Assembly (NCBI GenBank): GCA_024138025.1
Contig: JAMXBD010000976.1
Span: 310,001-374,000 of the forward strand
Length of the DNA: 64,000 nucleotides
Reading direction: 5' to 3'
From: Combretum micranthum
Taxonomy: Eukaryota > Streptophyta > Magnoliopsida > Myrtales > Combretaceae
This document shows, piece after piece, positions 34,502 to 46,038 of the stretch. How positions within the stretch are numbered: the first letter of the stretch is position 1; every line of letters starts with the position of its first letter. The position numbers were made by a program, and so were the translations under genes. The notes below the pieces were generated by a model. That model was not told the origin of the DNA and searched no databases. It saw only the letters and a list, made by a program, of their open reading frames with translations.

Positions 34502-34669
34502 CTTAAATTCTTTTAGAGCTTTTAACAATTTGATCAAATTCTTCTCATTTTTCTCTTTGAAAGATATAATCTTCTCTTGTCTGTTAAAAGCTCAAATTTC
34601 CAACTAGCTTGGCCTGTATAAACTGAAAACAAAGTTAGTAAAAACAAAAGACAAAAATTCTACTACGAA

Positions 34670-34699
34670 GTTAGACATGGGTTGCCTCCCAAGAAGCGC
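34670..34699 (-). promoter_or_regulatory. Conserved post-pol motif, element 2
   Basis: Minus strand: GCGCTTCTTGGGAGGCAACC then CATGTCTAAC, 40 nt after the pol stop. Nearly identical to 15826-15856 of element 1. Confidence 0.7.
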
Positions 34700-34738
34700 T
34701 TAGTTTAGAGTCGCTTAGCTCGACTTTTCCAATTCTTT

Positions 34739-37185
34739 TCATGGTTCCTTCAGAATCATGACCGTGAAAGCACTATCATGGTTTTCCTCTTCATAAAAAT
34801 GTTTAAGTAGTTGCCCATTCACTTTAAAAGTCCTATTAGTATCAGTTTTCACTTCTATAGCACCAAAAGGGGAAACACTTATAATCTCAAACGGTCCTAA
34901 CCATCTTGACCTCAATTTTCTTGGAAACAATTTCAAGCGAGAGTTATAAAGTAAAACCTTTTGTTCGGGCAAAAACTCTCTCTTGATAATGTTTCTATCA
35001 TGCCAATTCTTTGCTCGTTCTTTATAGGTATGAGAATTCTCATAAGCTTCATTCCTCCATTCATCCAATTGATTCAATTGAAGCAATCTTTTCTCACCTG
35101 CAAGTTTTTCATCAAAATTAAGGAATTTAATGGCCTAATAGGCCTTGTGCTCAAGTTCTACAGGAAGATGACATGATTTACCAAAAACAATCATATAAGG
35201 AGACATTCCAATAGGGGTTTTAAAAGCAGTTCTATAAGCCCATAATGCATTATCTAATTTTAAAGACCAATCTTTTATAGATGCATTGACAGTTTTTTCC
35301 AAAATTCTTTTTATCTCCCTATTGGATACCTCAACTTGTCCACTTGTTTGTGGATGATAGGGGGTAACAATTTTATGTGTAACTCCATATTTTGAAGAAA
35401 GTTTTTCAAATTGCTTGTTACAAAAATGTGACCCTCTATCACTAATTATAGCTCTAGGCACCCCAAATTTGGTAAAAATATTCTTTTTCAAAACCAAAAC
35501 TACTTAAGCATCATTTGTTTATAAAGCAATAGCTTCCACCCATTTAAAAACATAATCGACTGCCACAAGTATATATTTATTTGAAAAATATGAGGGGAAA
35601 GGACCCATGAAGTCAATTCCCCACACATCAAAAAGTTCAATTACCAGTATGTTGTTTTGTGGTAATTCATGTTTATTTGATATGTTACTGGTTCTTTGAC
35701 ATTGAGCACATGACACTATATATTTCCTGCAATCACGAAATAAATTAGGCCAATAAAATCCAGATGATAAGACCTTAGCTGTTGTCCTTTGAAAACCAAA
35801 ATGACCTTCTGCTTCTTTTGAATGACAATGTTCAATAATGTTAAGCTGTTCAGATTCAGGCACATAACGTCTAATTACTTGATCAACACATTTTTTGAAT
35901 AAATATGGTTCATCCCAAAAGTAACTTTTCACATCATGCAAAAACTTCTTTTTTTGTTGATAAGACAAACCATATGGAATGATTTTTCTAACCAAGTAAT
36001 TGACATAATCAGCATACCAAGGCAAACTTAGGATTTCTACTGCATGCAATTGTTCATCAGGAAACTTTTCATTGATAGGAATATCTAAACTGTTAGATTC
36101 TAGTCTAGATAAATGATCAGCAATCACATTCTCAGTTCCCTTCTTATCCTTAATCTCAAGATCAAATTCTTGCAGTAACAGTATCCATCTAATCAACCTT
36201 GGCTTTGCATCAGCTTTAGCAAATAAGTATTTAAAGCAGCATGATCAATATATACTATGACTTTAGAACCTATCAAGTAAGGCCTAAACTTGTCACATGC
36301 AAATATAACAGCTAAAAGCTCTTTCTCAGTTGTAGCATGGTTTCTTTGAGCCTCATTCAAAGTTTTACTTGCATAGTATATAACATGAAATAATTTACCT
36401 CTTTTCTGACCCAATACTGCTCCTATAGTAAAGTCGTTGGCATCACACATAAGTTCAAAAGGTAGCTCCCAATCAGGTGCAATAATCACTGGTGTAGATG
36501 TGAGCTTTTCCTTCAATAAGTTAAATGCCTGCAAACACTTGTTATCAAAATTAAACATTATATCCTTTTCAAGAAGATTGCAAAGGGGTTTAGAAATTTT
36601 AGAGAAATCTTTAATAAATCTCCTATAAAAGCCAGCATGTCCTAGAAAACTTCTAACTCCCTTAACAGCGGTGGGTGGTGGCAATTTCTCTATAATCTCA
36701 ATTTTGGCCTTATCAACTTCAATTCCTCTCATTGAAACTTTATGACCCAAAACAATCCCTTCTCTTACCATGAAATGACATTTTTCCCAGTTTAAAATCA
36801 AATTTGTTTCTTTGCATCTTTGAAGAACACAAGCTAAGTTTTCTAAACATGCTTCAAAGACTTTCCAAAAATAGAAAAATCATCCATAAAAATTTCAATA
36901 AAATTTTCAAGCATGTCAGAAAAGATAGCTATCATACACCTTTGAAAAGTAGCAGGTGCATTGCAAAGACCAAAGGGCATCCTCCTAAAGGCAAAAGTAC
37001 CATAGGGACAAGTGAAAGTGGTTTTTTCTTGGTCATCAGGAGCTATAGAAATTTGATTATAACCATAATAACCATCTAAAAAGCAATAATAATCATGCCC
37101 TGCAAGTTTTTCCAACATCTGATCAATGAAAGGAAGGGGAAAGTGATCTTTTCTGGTGGCATCATTTAATTTTCTATAATCAATG
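34739..37185 (-). pseudogene. Element 2 pol (partial RT, RNase H, integrase)
   Basis: Begins abruptly at the deletion junction with CIDYRKLND (RT block 1). RT has FMDDFS near 36890 and a one-base loss near 36857 that ends the first frame. The next frame (36801-36193) carries the rest of RT and RNase H (ELMCDANDF, TEKELLAVIF, YIDHAAL), with another shift near 36230. The integrase (36196-34739) has a zinc finger ending CAQC and an intact DDE set: [25 protein letters not shown], unlike element 1. Stops lie near 35513 and 35501, and a TAG sits where Trp is expected near 35135. It ends with the family's C-terminal segment (LRSRWLGPF, then KVNGQLLKHF). Non-functional but well conserved in residues. 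Confidence 0.9.
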
Positions 37186-37852
37186 CAAGCAGTTACAATA
37201 TTGTACGCTGGCAGTTACAAATTTAACACTGGCGGCTTACAGGTGGAGTACATATGAAAAGTCAGTGAACACTGGCAGCGTTAACGTCGGCCTTAAAATT
37301 TAGCTTTCTGTGGATAAACTACGCTGTTTGAAAGCCGGCGGCTTAGCACTTGATTTATTCGGCGTTAGTTGAAGGCCGTATTGTTGATAATCAAGGTTGG
37401 CAGCTTTATCAACAGCCTTAATTATTTCAATTCTGTGCACAATAAAAGCTGTCTCAATGCCGGTGGCTTTGAATCCCAGAAAGCCGGCGTTGAGTATATT
37501 TACAGATGCTGGCTTCGATTCTTTTACACTCGCAGTGTTAAGCCAGCCTTTGTTGTTGTTTGATCTTCCACATCTTACACCACCTCAAGGCCGGCGGTGT
37601 AGAGGCGGCCTTAAAGTTGTTGAGTTCTAAGCTGGCACTACGCCGACGGCTTTGATTTAAGAAAAGCCGGTGTATCCCCTGAATTTTCCTTTTGTTAATT
37701 CAACAATGCTTGTTTTGCTTTCCTTTACTCAATTTAGACTTGAAACATGAATTTAATCAAAACAAGTATTTATTCAAGCAATTTTTATAGAATTTAAGAT
37801 AGGTTTATTCAAATTGCACATTGAAAAATTTGTATAAAATATGATCTTATCA
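37186..37852 (-). repeat. Element 2 5' LTR, first 667 bp only
   Basis: Matches 30250-30915. Begins (minus) TGATAAGATC and stops at a shared CAGTTACAA-like word, where pol starts. Contains the hairpin CTCAATGCCGG/CCGGCGTTGAG (37453-37494). Confidence 0.85.
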
Positions 37853-38826
37853 GAGCTCCTTTTTAGCTATCATTGCCCAACTTTTATAGAGATTTTTCTT
37901 CTTTGTAGCTTCACTAGAAGGAGGGTCTTCATGTTGTTATGGGGCAGGAGGTACTTTTACTGCAGGTATAGTGGAGGCTGGTCTTCCAGTATAGCCCTTA
38001 ATGCCCATTTTGATCCTTTCTAACTAGACACTTATTATCAAGTGGCCATCTACATCATCCTCTTCTTCTTCACTGCTCCTACTGGAGAAGCTGGATTCAT
38101 CATCTTTTTGTTCTTCCAATCTTTTACCTTGTAAAGTTAATTCATATGATGCTACAACATCATCCAATCTTTGTCTTCTCTTTCTATGCTTCTTTCTCAT
38201 CTTCTGCAGGTTTACCTCTTTTACTTCCTTGTGAGCTTCTCGCTATGACAGCTCATCTACTATATGCTGGAATCTATCAACTTCAGCAGTTTGTCTTATA
38301 GTATTTTCATTAACATCCTGAGTCGCATGAAGTTGGTCTTCTTCTACCATGGGCTCGGCATTTAGGTCAATGCCACTAGGGACTGTAGCATTGCCTTGTT
38401 CTTTAATAGGAGTAGTAGGAATAGAAGGAGCTTCTTCAAGTGTAGGCTTTTCTGCCTCTTTCATTGCTTCCTCCTATTCTAAAATTTCCATTAATCCTGC
38501 TACTCTTTCTTCCATCTTTCTCCTTTCCTCATCCACCCAATGGTGTTGCTGAGGAGCATCCGAGGCATCATTAGTGGCTTTTGGATAAATACTTGAAGTT
38601 GTTCATCATTGCCTACCATAGACACATCAAGAGTTACTAAAGACGCTTCTTGATCACACCTCCTCTTCTTGAACTCTAAGCCTACTCCTATTAAAAGGCC
38701 TCTTTCTTGCACATCTCTTAATTATGCTTCAGCTTCTTTTTATAGGAGTAGGGGAAGGGGACACAAGTCTGTCCTCTCCTAGTTGTCGCTGCTATTGCTA
38801 CTAAGGAGGTGAGGACACATGTCTAT
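37853..38826 (-). pseudogene. Element 3 ORF3, N-terminal/middle part
   Basis: Minus-strand coding remnant with pieces such as GLEFKKRRCDQEASLVTLD (38660s), the 73-codon segment 38464-38243 (ending FQHIVDELS) and a basic stretch continuing to an acidic EEEEDDVDG tract near 38060. It is followed by NLYKSWAMIAKKEL just before element 2. A handful of stops break it. It continues at 29223-28560 after element 2. No domain recognised; assigned to ORF3 by position and orientation. Confidence 0.5.
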
Positions 38827-39885
38827 TGATAAGTGTATTTTTCTATATTCTATTCATAGGAATTTAGGCTTAAATTGATGTATTTTAGGAAGAATTCATT
38901 GAATATGGTGCTTATAATGTTTACTTGTGGGTTTTTAGCTCCTTAAATCAAAAGAAGAAGGACTAAGTGTTTAGAATCATATTTGGAGCAAAACATCGAC
39001 AATACTTGATGACAGAATAAGTCGAGCCCTATAAAAGCATTGGTCAAGGCCAAAATGTCAAGGCAAAATTAGTCTGTCGTGCCCTAAATTTAGCCCTCGA
39101 TTTGACTCTCAACATATGTTTTGAGGTTATCGAGCCCTAGATTTGAAAAGAAGTCTCTCTCGTGCTATAAAGTCAAGCCCTAACCTTGACCCCGCAATAA
39201 AAACTGAATGAAGACTAGACCTTTACTTGATTTAAGTCGCGCCTCAAAGTCTTAAGCCTTCGAAGCACTCAATTTAGCCTTCGATGGAAGAATAGACATG
39301 AACGATAGTATTTTATCTACTCAAGTTAAGTCTTATCTTTAATGCAGCACTCGAGCACTCAACTTACTCCTCAATGAGTGATTGTTTGAGCAGCGATACA
39401 GATGCATGCATGAATAAAGAATTTTCATTTCGTTATAAAGAATTTGTCACGTCAATAATAAAATCTTCATGATTTTCATGCCCTGAGCCTATAAAATAAA
39501 TGTGCAATGGCATGCGATAGGGAGGATGTATGGAGTGTACAGTATACAGAATTAATATAGAGTAGAGAGAGAATTTCTAGAGTGAAAGAACTCTTTCTTC
39601 TTGCTCTAGAAAATGTTATGTTTTTTGGTAAAATCAATTAAAGCCATTGTTTGTAATTTTGTGAGACTCTTATCGTAATTGAAATATTTTTTTATTCGAT
39701 TTTATTTCTTTAAAAATTGTTCTTAATGCTTAAACCCATGGAGAAATTATCTCCTACAACTTTAGGTTTGTAAATCAAAATCTTGATTCATGAGAATTAA
39801 AATGTGATTTCAAGTAAATTGACTGGTTATTTGTGATTAGTAGCTTGAATTTATTTTTGTGAGTCATGTGCATTTTGAGAGAGAA
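38827..39885 (+). repeat. C2: truncated C-family LTR, plus orientation
   Basis: Starts TGATAAGTGT. It shares ATTCATAGGAATTTAGGCTT and the TCGAGCCCT-type words (39010-39390) with C1 read on the minus strand, and a CCATGGAGAAAT-like word at 39737. Similarity fades near 39885, about 1.06 kb into a 1.77 kb LTR, where element 4 spacer sequence takes over. Preceded by TCTAT; no partner found. Confidence 0.7.
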
Positions 39886-40080
39886 AATAGAGTGAAAAAT
39901 GTGACTTTAAAGGTATATATATGCATAAGATAAAGAAATTCACACGAAAGTGCAAGTTGGGAAATTTTCTAAACTACACGAGCTAACCCGTGTTCAAGTT
40001 CGTGTACACTAAAAAACACAAAAAATTTCTCAAATGAAGGTTTTGTTCCCCACATGAACGGCAACATAAGGCATCCTTGT
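39886..40080 (-). other. Element 4 pol-ORF3 spacer, distal piece with D-type words
   Basis: Contains TACACGAGCTAACCCGTG and TTCGTGTACAC words and a CACATGAACGGCAACA word shared with the D LTR (about 7660). It is continuous with 43622 onwards once B2 is removed. ORF3 of element 4 is not present. Confidence 0.5.
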
Positions 40081-43000
40081 TGATAAGACACATTATACTC
40101 AATTTTTATTCAAAGATCCATGCTTATTTGTTATTAATTATATAGACATAATGAGGAATTGGTACTTAAGTGTACTTAATATGATATTTTAGGTCTTGAA
40201 TGAATTATAAAACAAACACAAGCAAATTGGAGAAGACTTGTACTACCTTGAAGAAGTGAACAACAAAGGCCGACATTTGGAAAATCAATGCCGTCGGCAT
40301 TAACACCAGCCTTCGACCAACAAAACATCAACATAGCCAGCTTTCTTTGAAGCTCAATATTAGCATTCAATTTTTGCAATACGCTGGCACCTGTGTAGAT
40401 TTATGCCGCCAGCTTTAAGCAGGCTTTACATGTCCGTAGTTTTGAAATCTTTAGCACAGGCTTTAACACTGCCAGCATAGAAACATAAATCATTAGCCTT
40501 CATCATCAGACCTGTACGCCGACAAAATGGAATTAAATTCCATTGGCTTTTAGCCAGCTTTGTTCATGTACAGAATAAAAAACAATAAAGATTCCTTCTT
40601 CACCATTAGCGTTCAACATAGAATTCACCAGTGTTTCAATGATCTGAAATGTACACCGGCCACTAGGAAATATAAGCTGCTAATGTTTAGCCGGCCTTGA
40701 ACGGTACTTTAGCCAAATTTTTAAAGCTGCCTCTGATACCGTCTCCTACACCGCCAGTGTTGTTCTTTCGAAAAATTGTTTAAAATCAGCATACGCTGGC
40801 TGAATCAAATTTAAGGACACTGGCGTACAATGAAAGCTGGTAGTGTAAACATGAACACATATGGCCATTTCTTCTCAGATTTAAATTTATAACAAACGCC
40901 GGCAATGTAAGCCAATGGCATACATGATGTGATTGCAGGAGTATGTTATGATGGATAAATTCCAATTTTGAGTCTATCATGTTGTTGTTGAGAGAGATCA
41001 ATATTCATTCCATAAACATTTGAAAACCCTAGAAAAGAGAGAGATTTTCAGGGAATTGAGTGGCTAAAACATTTTCTATCTAAGGGATTGTTGCATGTTC
41101 GGTTCTTTAATGATTGTGAGATCTAATTGCTTTGTTTTGTTCTGATTTTTATTTTGGATATTTATATATCTTCTGCTTGTTTTGCTATTATTATCTTGTT
41201 TGATTGATACAAATTAGAGCCCGTTTGTTTAATTAACAAGGTAATATCTGCCAATTAGAATATCAAATCCGTAATTATTTGATTATCCTAATATTTGTGG
41301 CATAGTAACATAATCGATTATGAGATAGATAATGGATTTGTGTTATGAGCATATATAATCTAGTCTAAATAGATTATCGTATGATTTGTTGGCTAGAATT
41401 GGTTGTCTCTCTTATTATTCATGCTATTGATAGATTAAATCCTAAGAGCTTGCTTAAGGCTGCTTAATCAATAAGGAAAATAATCAAAAAATTTGTTTTG
41501 GTTATCGAAAAAGTGAAGAGAGATAGCTTGTTAATGATCATAACCAATTTATCCAAGATAAAGATTAGAAATCTTTACATCAATGATTAATCCTGTGAAC
41601 TAAATTGTGATAACACCTTTAGTTAGTGGTTTAGTTTTTTTATGTGAATGTTTGGATTAAATAAATTTCAATCCACACTGATCATTGATTGAGTTGTTCA
41701 AATTTATAATTTTTTTCTAAATCAGATTCAATAACTACGGTCTCACAGGGCAAGTGCACCTATCAAAATGTAGCATAGATAGTGATTTAGGTCGGTCCCA
41801 AGGGAATGGTTGGCAGCTAGTATACTCTCAACCTCATTAATTGTTTAGCTAAAGAAAGGTTTAGAAAAACATAAAGAAAAGGGAACTATGATAAGTTAGA
41901 AATATTCACAAACGTTTAATGGGTAAAATTAGAAAGAAGCTTGTAACTTCTATGAAACAGCTGCTCAGGGTCACTTCACCAATTCCTTATCAAAATGATT
42001 TCTTAAGAACAACAAACTTCTTAAAAGCTATTTGAATTATGTGTTTATACCGCCGGATCCTCTAATTTAAACCAAAGCTTCTCTTGAAGTCAGTAGTTCT
42101 AGATCTAGCTAAAACCAGTAATATGAAGTTTCAATTAGTCCCGCATAAAGAATAGGAATCCATCGTTTTGAAAAGACAACTCAATGAATTTTTAAAACAA
42201 GTGACAAAAAGTTTTTACCTATTCCTCAACAAGAGGTAGTTAGGATCGACTCCATTAGCAACCACAAGTCTATTCAGTTAAATGATCTCTCGACCTATCC
42301 AATTGAAATCAATCGTGGATCTAAAAGAGTGCACCACTCCTTTAAAAACCATAAGTTTAAGTTTAAGTCACTAATTATAAACACCCAATCAAATTAACTT
42401 GAAAGCGCATTTGAAATCAAACTGAATCAGGAATTGGATTCGTAATCCCTAAGCTGTAGGAGTTTATTTCTCCATAGATTTATCAAAATAACCACAGATT
42501 AGAAGAAATAAAACAAATTCGAAAGATTAATTAATTAATTGCTTAGAAATTCATAGAAATTACAAACATTGGGATAAATTGATTTTACCTAGAAAATAGA
42601 AGAAATTCTCAAGTAAGAAGAAACTGAAATTCTTTTACCCAAGAATCCTTCAGAAATCCACTCTACGTTAATACTGATTTACACTGTTGGTACATACTTT
42701 ATAACATACGCTAGCATGTTTATTTATAGACTACTAGGCACAGAAAGCATGGCCTACTTTATTGACACGTGGTAAATTCGTTCTAACAGAATTTGTGATA
42801 TTTTCCACTCGCACAAATGATTTATGAAACACTCGGTGAGGGTCGCATTTGACTCGTGGGACGAGGTTCATATTAAGCAAATCAAGCCCAACTTCAGGCA
42901 TTCCCAAAGTAAACTATGTATTTTTGTCCGTTGCTCTATTGAGGGTAAAATTGAGAAAGTTGAGGCTCGTATTGTTGAGGCTCGAGATAATTCTGATGAA

Positions 43001-43621
43001 GAATTGGTTTGTCAAAATAGTTTTCGAGGGTTGAGATATGAGGCTTGACTTTGAGGCTCGACAATGTATTTTCTTTAGAGTGATACTCAATCACTTTGAT
43101 TGAAGTCGAGGATCATGTCAAGGGCACACAGTTGAGGCTCGATAGATCAATTTTTGTTGTTTTTCTTCCTTTGTTTAGCCTCGACTGTAACTTTTCAGGG
43201 CTCAACTTTTGCAATCTGGACTTTACTTATTGTTTTTGCTCCAAATATGAATTAAAACACTTGATTACTCATTGGATTCTAAGAGCTTTAAAACAACATT
43301 ATTTATCAAAAATATAAATTTGCATGATTTTATCAAGAATTTTTAGCAAAATGAGCACAAAATGCTACGCAAAAATATAGAGTAAAAATGACTTATCAGT
43401 TAGGAACTCTTTGATATTGAATTAATTCTTAAATTTTGTTTACTTGCTTTATATATAATTAGTTTTCTTAGAAATCACAAACCTCCCTCCACCCCCCAAT
43501 TTCTTCATCTATTATTCTAATAGAGATAAATTTTACCAATCCTTGTGGATCGACCCTGCTCTCTACTATATGCAAATCTTTTAGAGTAGGAATATATATT
43601 AGTTGGATTCGACACCCACCA
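40081..43621 (+). mobile_element. B2: B-family solo LTR (plus), carrying the nested C3 LTR
   Basis: Starts TGATAAGACA at 40081 and ends GACACCCACCA at 43621. The flanks CTTGT (40076-40080) and CTTAT (43622-43626) are a 5-bp duplication with one transition. Without C3 it is about 1.76 kb, like the element 2 LTR. It carries B words such as AATGCCGTCGGCATT (about 40289) and a U5 GGATCGACCCTG word (about 43548). No internal region, so a solo LTR. Confidence 0.8.
41627..43398 (-). mobile_element. C3: C-family solo LTR inserted in B2
   Basis: 1772 bp. On the minus strand it starts TGATAAGTCA and ends CTAAACCA. Exact 5-bp duplication GTTAG at 41622-41626 and 43399-43403. It contains repeated TCGAGCCTCAA/GAGGCTCGA words (42830-43210) and a GGCAAGTGCACCTAT word near 41745. 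The reading from 43048 back to 42824 is a chance ORF. Confidence 0.85.
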
Positions 43622-43626
43622 CTTAT

Positions 43627-44023
43627 CTCATGTCTGGGTTCTTGTACCTCCTTTTTCTTACTTATCTGGAACATCATTAAAGCTTTTGATTTCTACACGA
43701 ATGAGTACATGAGGCACCATCTCTCTCATGTTCAAGTTGGTGTACTCCACAAAACCACTTTGGATCAATTCATTCAAGCTTCTACTCACAGTACGAATGT
43801 CAACACAGCTCGTGTTGAGTCTCGTATACTCTATCTTAGACCTTTTCCCCTACGCTTAACTTTTTAATTCAACTTGTAATTGCTCTGAACACTTAGGGGA
43901 TATAAAACTTCTACAAAGATATGTTAGATAAGGATGGTTAAAGTTAGTAAAAAGTTAGAAAATTGAATTAGTAAGGAGAGATTTTGTTTAACATCATTGA
44001 CTAGACACAACGAAGACAATAAA
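43627..44023 (-). other. Element 4 pol-ORF3 spacer, proximal piece
   Basis: Non-coding, directly after the integrase end. Words such as ACACAGCTCGTGTTGAG and TCAAGTTGGTGTACTCC (43730-43830) are the D vocabulary. Confidence 0.5.
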
Positions 44024-46038
44024 CTAAGTCTTTATTGATTGAAGCAAAAGCATCTCTACAGGCCTAAGCTCTACTATACCACCCAAATAAAGCTTCAACC
44101 TTTGTCCATTAACTTTAAAGGTTCCTTTTTTGGGGTGTGTCGATTCCACTACTCCATAAGGAAAAACTTGTTTCACAACAAATGGTCCAAACCATCTAGA
44201 TTTGAGATTTCCAAGAAATAACTTAAGTTTAGAGTTGAATAGTAAGACTGAATCTCCCTCATGAAAGTTCTTAAGATGACCGAATCTAATGTCATGATAT
44301 TTCTTTACCTTGTCCTTATAAATTCTAGAATTTTCATTTGTTAGATTTCTCCATTCATCCAATTGATACTTTCTCCTAATATCGGCATCATTAAGCCCTA
44401 AATTTACAATATAAAGTGCCCCATAAAGCTCTATGCTTAATTGCTACCAACAGATGATAGGCTTTTCCATAAAGTAGGTGATAAGGAGTTGGACCAATAG
44501 GAGTTTTGTATGCTGTTGAATAAGCCCACAAAGCATCATCTAGTTTCACTCACCAATCCTTCTAATGATGCTCAACCATCTTTTCTAAAATCTTGTTTAG
44601 TTCACGTTTTGAAACTTCCACTTACCCACTAGTTTGGGGATGATATGTCATAGCGATTCTATGAGTTATCCTATAACACTATCATAATAACCTTTTCAGA
44701 AACTTAGTGAAAACTTTAGCATCATTAGTAGGTAAGAGTTAAGCTTCCATCCACTTCAAAACGTAGTCTACTGCCACTAAAATATACTTATTACCCTGTG
44801 AATTAGGAAAATGCCCCATAAAATCAATACCCCAAACATTGAAAACTTCACACTTTAAAATGTACTATTGAGGCATCTCATCTCTATAGGATAATTTCCT
44901 AGCTCTTTAGAATCTATCACATTGAGAAAAAAACATTTGAGCATCTTTAAAGATTGTTGGCCAATAAAATCCCTGTACTAACATCGTATGTGCAGTTCAG
45001 TTAACATTGTAATGTCCCCCTGCCAATCCTGCATAACAATGGTGTAAAATCTTCCATCCTTCCTCTTAAAAGATATACCGTTTGGATCATCCAATCAGCA
45101 CAAAATCTAAACAAATAGGGATCCTCCTAACAATAATACTTCAAAGAAAAGTTTATTCTTCTACTGAGATGTCATGTCTCTAGGAGGAATCTTAGCAACT
45201 AGATTATTTGCTATATCAACAAACCAAGGGATTTCAGCCTATGTGACTTCCTAGATAGTGTACAACCTTTCTGTCAAAAATTGATCATTAATTTTAGCTT
45301 CATCTAATTTTCCCTATGAGGATTTTCTAGGCGCGATAAGTGATTACCTGCTAAATTTTCTGCTCCTTTCTTGTCTCTTATTTTTAGATCGAATCCTTGT
45401 AAAAGCAAAATCCAGTGGATCAGTTGTGGCTTAGCATCAACTTTAGAGAATAAATACCCGAGAGTAGAATGATCGTTATAAATATTAACCTCAGATAGAA
45501 AAAAATATTAGCAGAATCTATCAACAACAAAAAACAATTGCAAGTAACTCCTTCTCGGTAGTAGTATAATTCTCCTGAGCATTAGTAAGAGTTTTTCTTG
45601 CATATGCTATAGGCTAGAAATATTTGTTTCTTCTTTATCCTATGACTGCTCCAACTACAAAATTGCTAGCATCACACGTCAGTTCAAATGGATAACTTAA
45701 ACCCGGTACTAAGTGCTACCACAATAGGAGCAATTGTAAGCTTTTCTTTTAATGTGTTAAATGCTTCAAGACGCTTATCCAAAAATTTAAAAGGCATGTC
45801 TTTCTTTAAAGTCTTGTCAAAGGCCTATCAACTTTTGAAAAGTTCTTTATGAATCTTTTATAAAATCTTGCATTGCCTAAGAAACTTCTAACAGCTTCCA
45901 CTAAAGAGGGAGGTGATAGCTTTGAAATAGTCTCTATCTTAGCACTATCCACCTTTATTCCTTTGTGAGAAATCTTATGTCTTAATACCATGCCTTCTTT
46001 TACCATAAAATGACACTTTTCCCAATTGAGCACCCAGT
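44024..46038 (-). pseudogene. Element 4 Athila pol remnant: end of RT, RNase H, integrase
   Basis: Heavily decayed minus-strand pol. 46033-45806 encodes the end of RT (LNWEKCHFMVKEGMVL, then AVRSFLGNARFYKRFIKNFSK). 45700-45400 holds RNase H remnants and 44900-44400 integrase remnants. 44362-44024 is an open integrase C-terminal segment (GDSVLLFNSKLKLFLGNLKSRW, then [13 protein letters not shown]) close to that of element 1. The upstream RT block lies at 54300-54541. The two join exactly when X1 and one copy of its TAGTG duplication are removed, giving an unbroken run of RT residues across the junction. Numerous stops and frameshifts. Confidence 0.85.

Larger units (their letters stand above)
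29229..37852 (-). mobile_element. Element 2: deleted Athila-type retrotransposon (family B), minus strand
   Basis: On the minus strand the order is: first 667 bp of the 5' LTR (37852-37186), fused directly to pol in the middle of RT (37185); pol to 34739; spacer; ORF3 (33660-32377); internal PPT-like motif; PPT; complete 3' LTR (30915-29229). The rest of the 5' LTR, PBS, gag, protease and the RT N-terminus are deleted. LTR copies differ at roughly a tenth of positions by eye, so it is older than element 1. It sits inside ORF3 of element 3. The flanks AAGCA (29224-29228) and GAGCT (37853-37857) do not form a clean duplication. Confidence 0.85.

Noticed and set aside
41745..41760. GGCAAGTGCACCTAT as the low end of the C3 LTR
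   Set aside because: Putting the end at 41627 gives an exact GTTAG duplication and a length matching C1; the 41745 position gives none.
42824..43048. 74-codon plus-strand ORF
   Set aside because: Created by repeated GAGGCTCGA words in the C3 LTR; no codon or motif support.
41627..43398. C3 as the 5' LTR of element 3, whose 3' LTR is C1
   Set aside because: C3 has its own target duplication within the B2 LTR and no PBS or element 3 sequence beside it.
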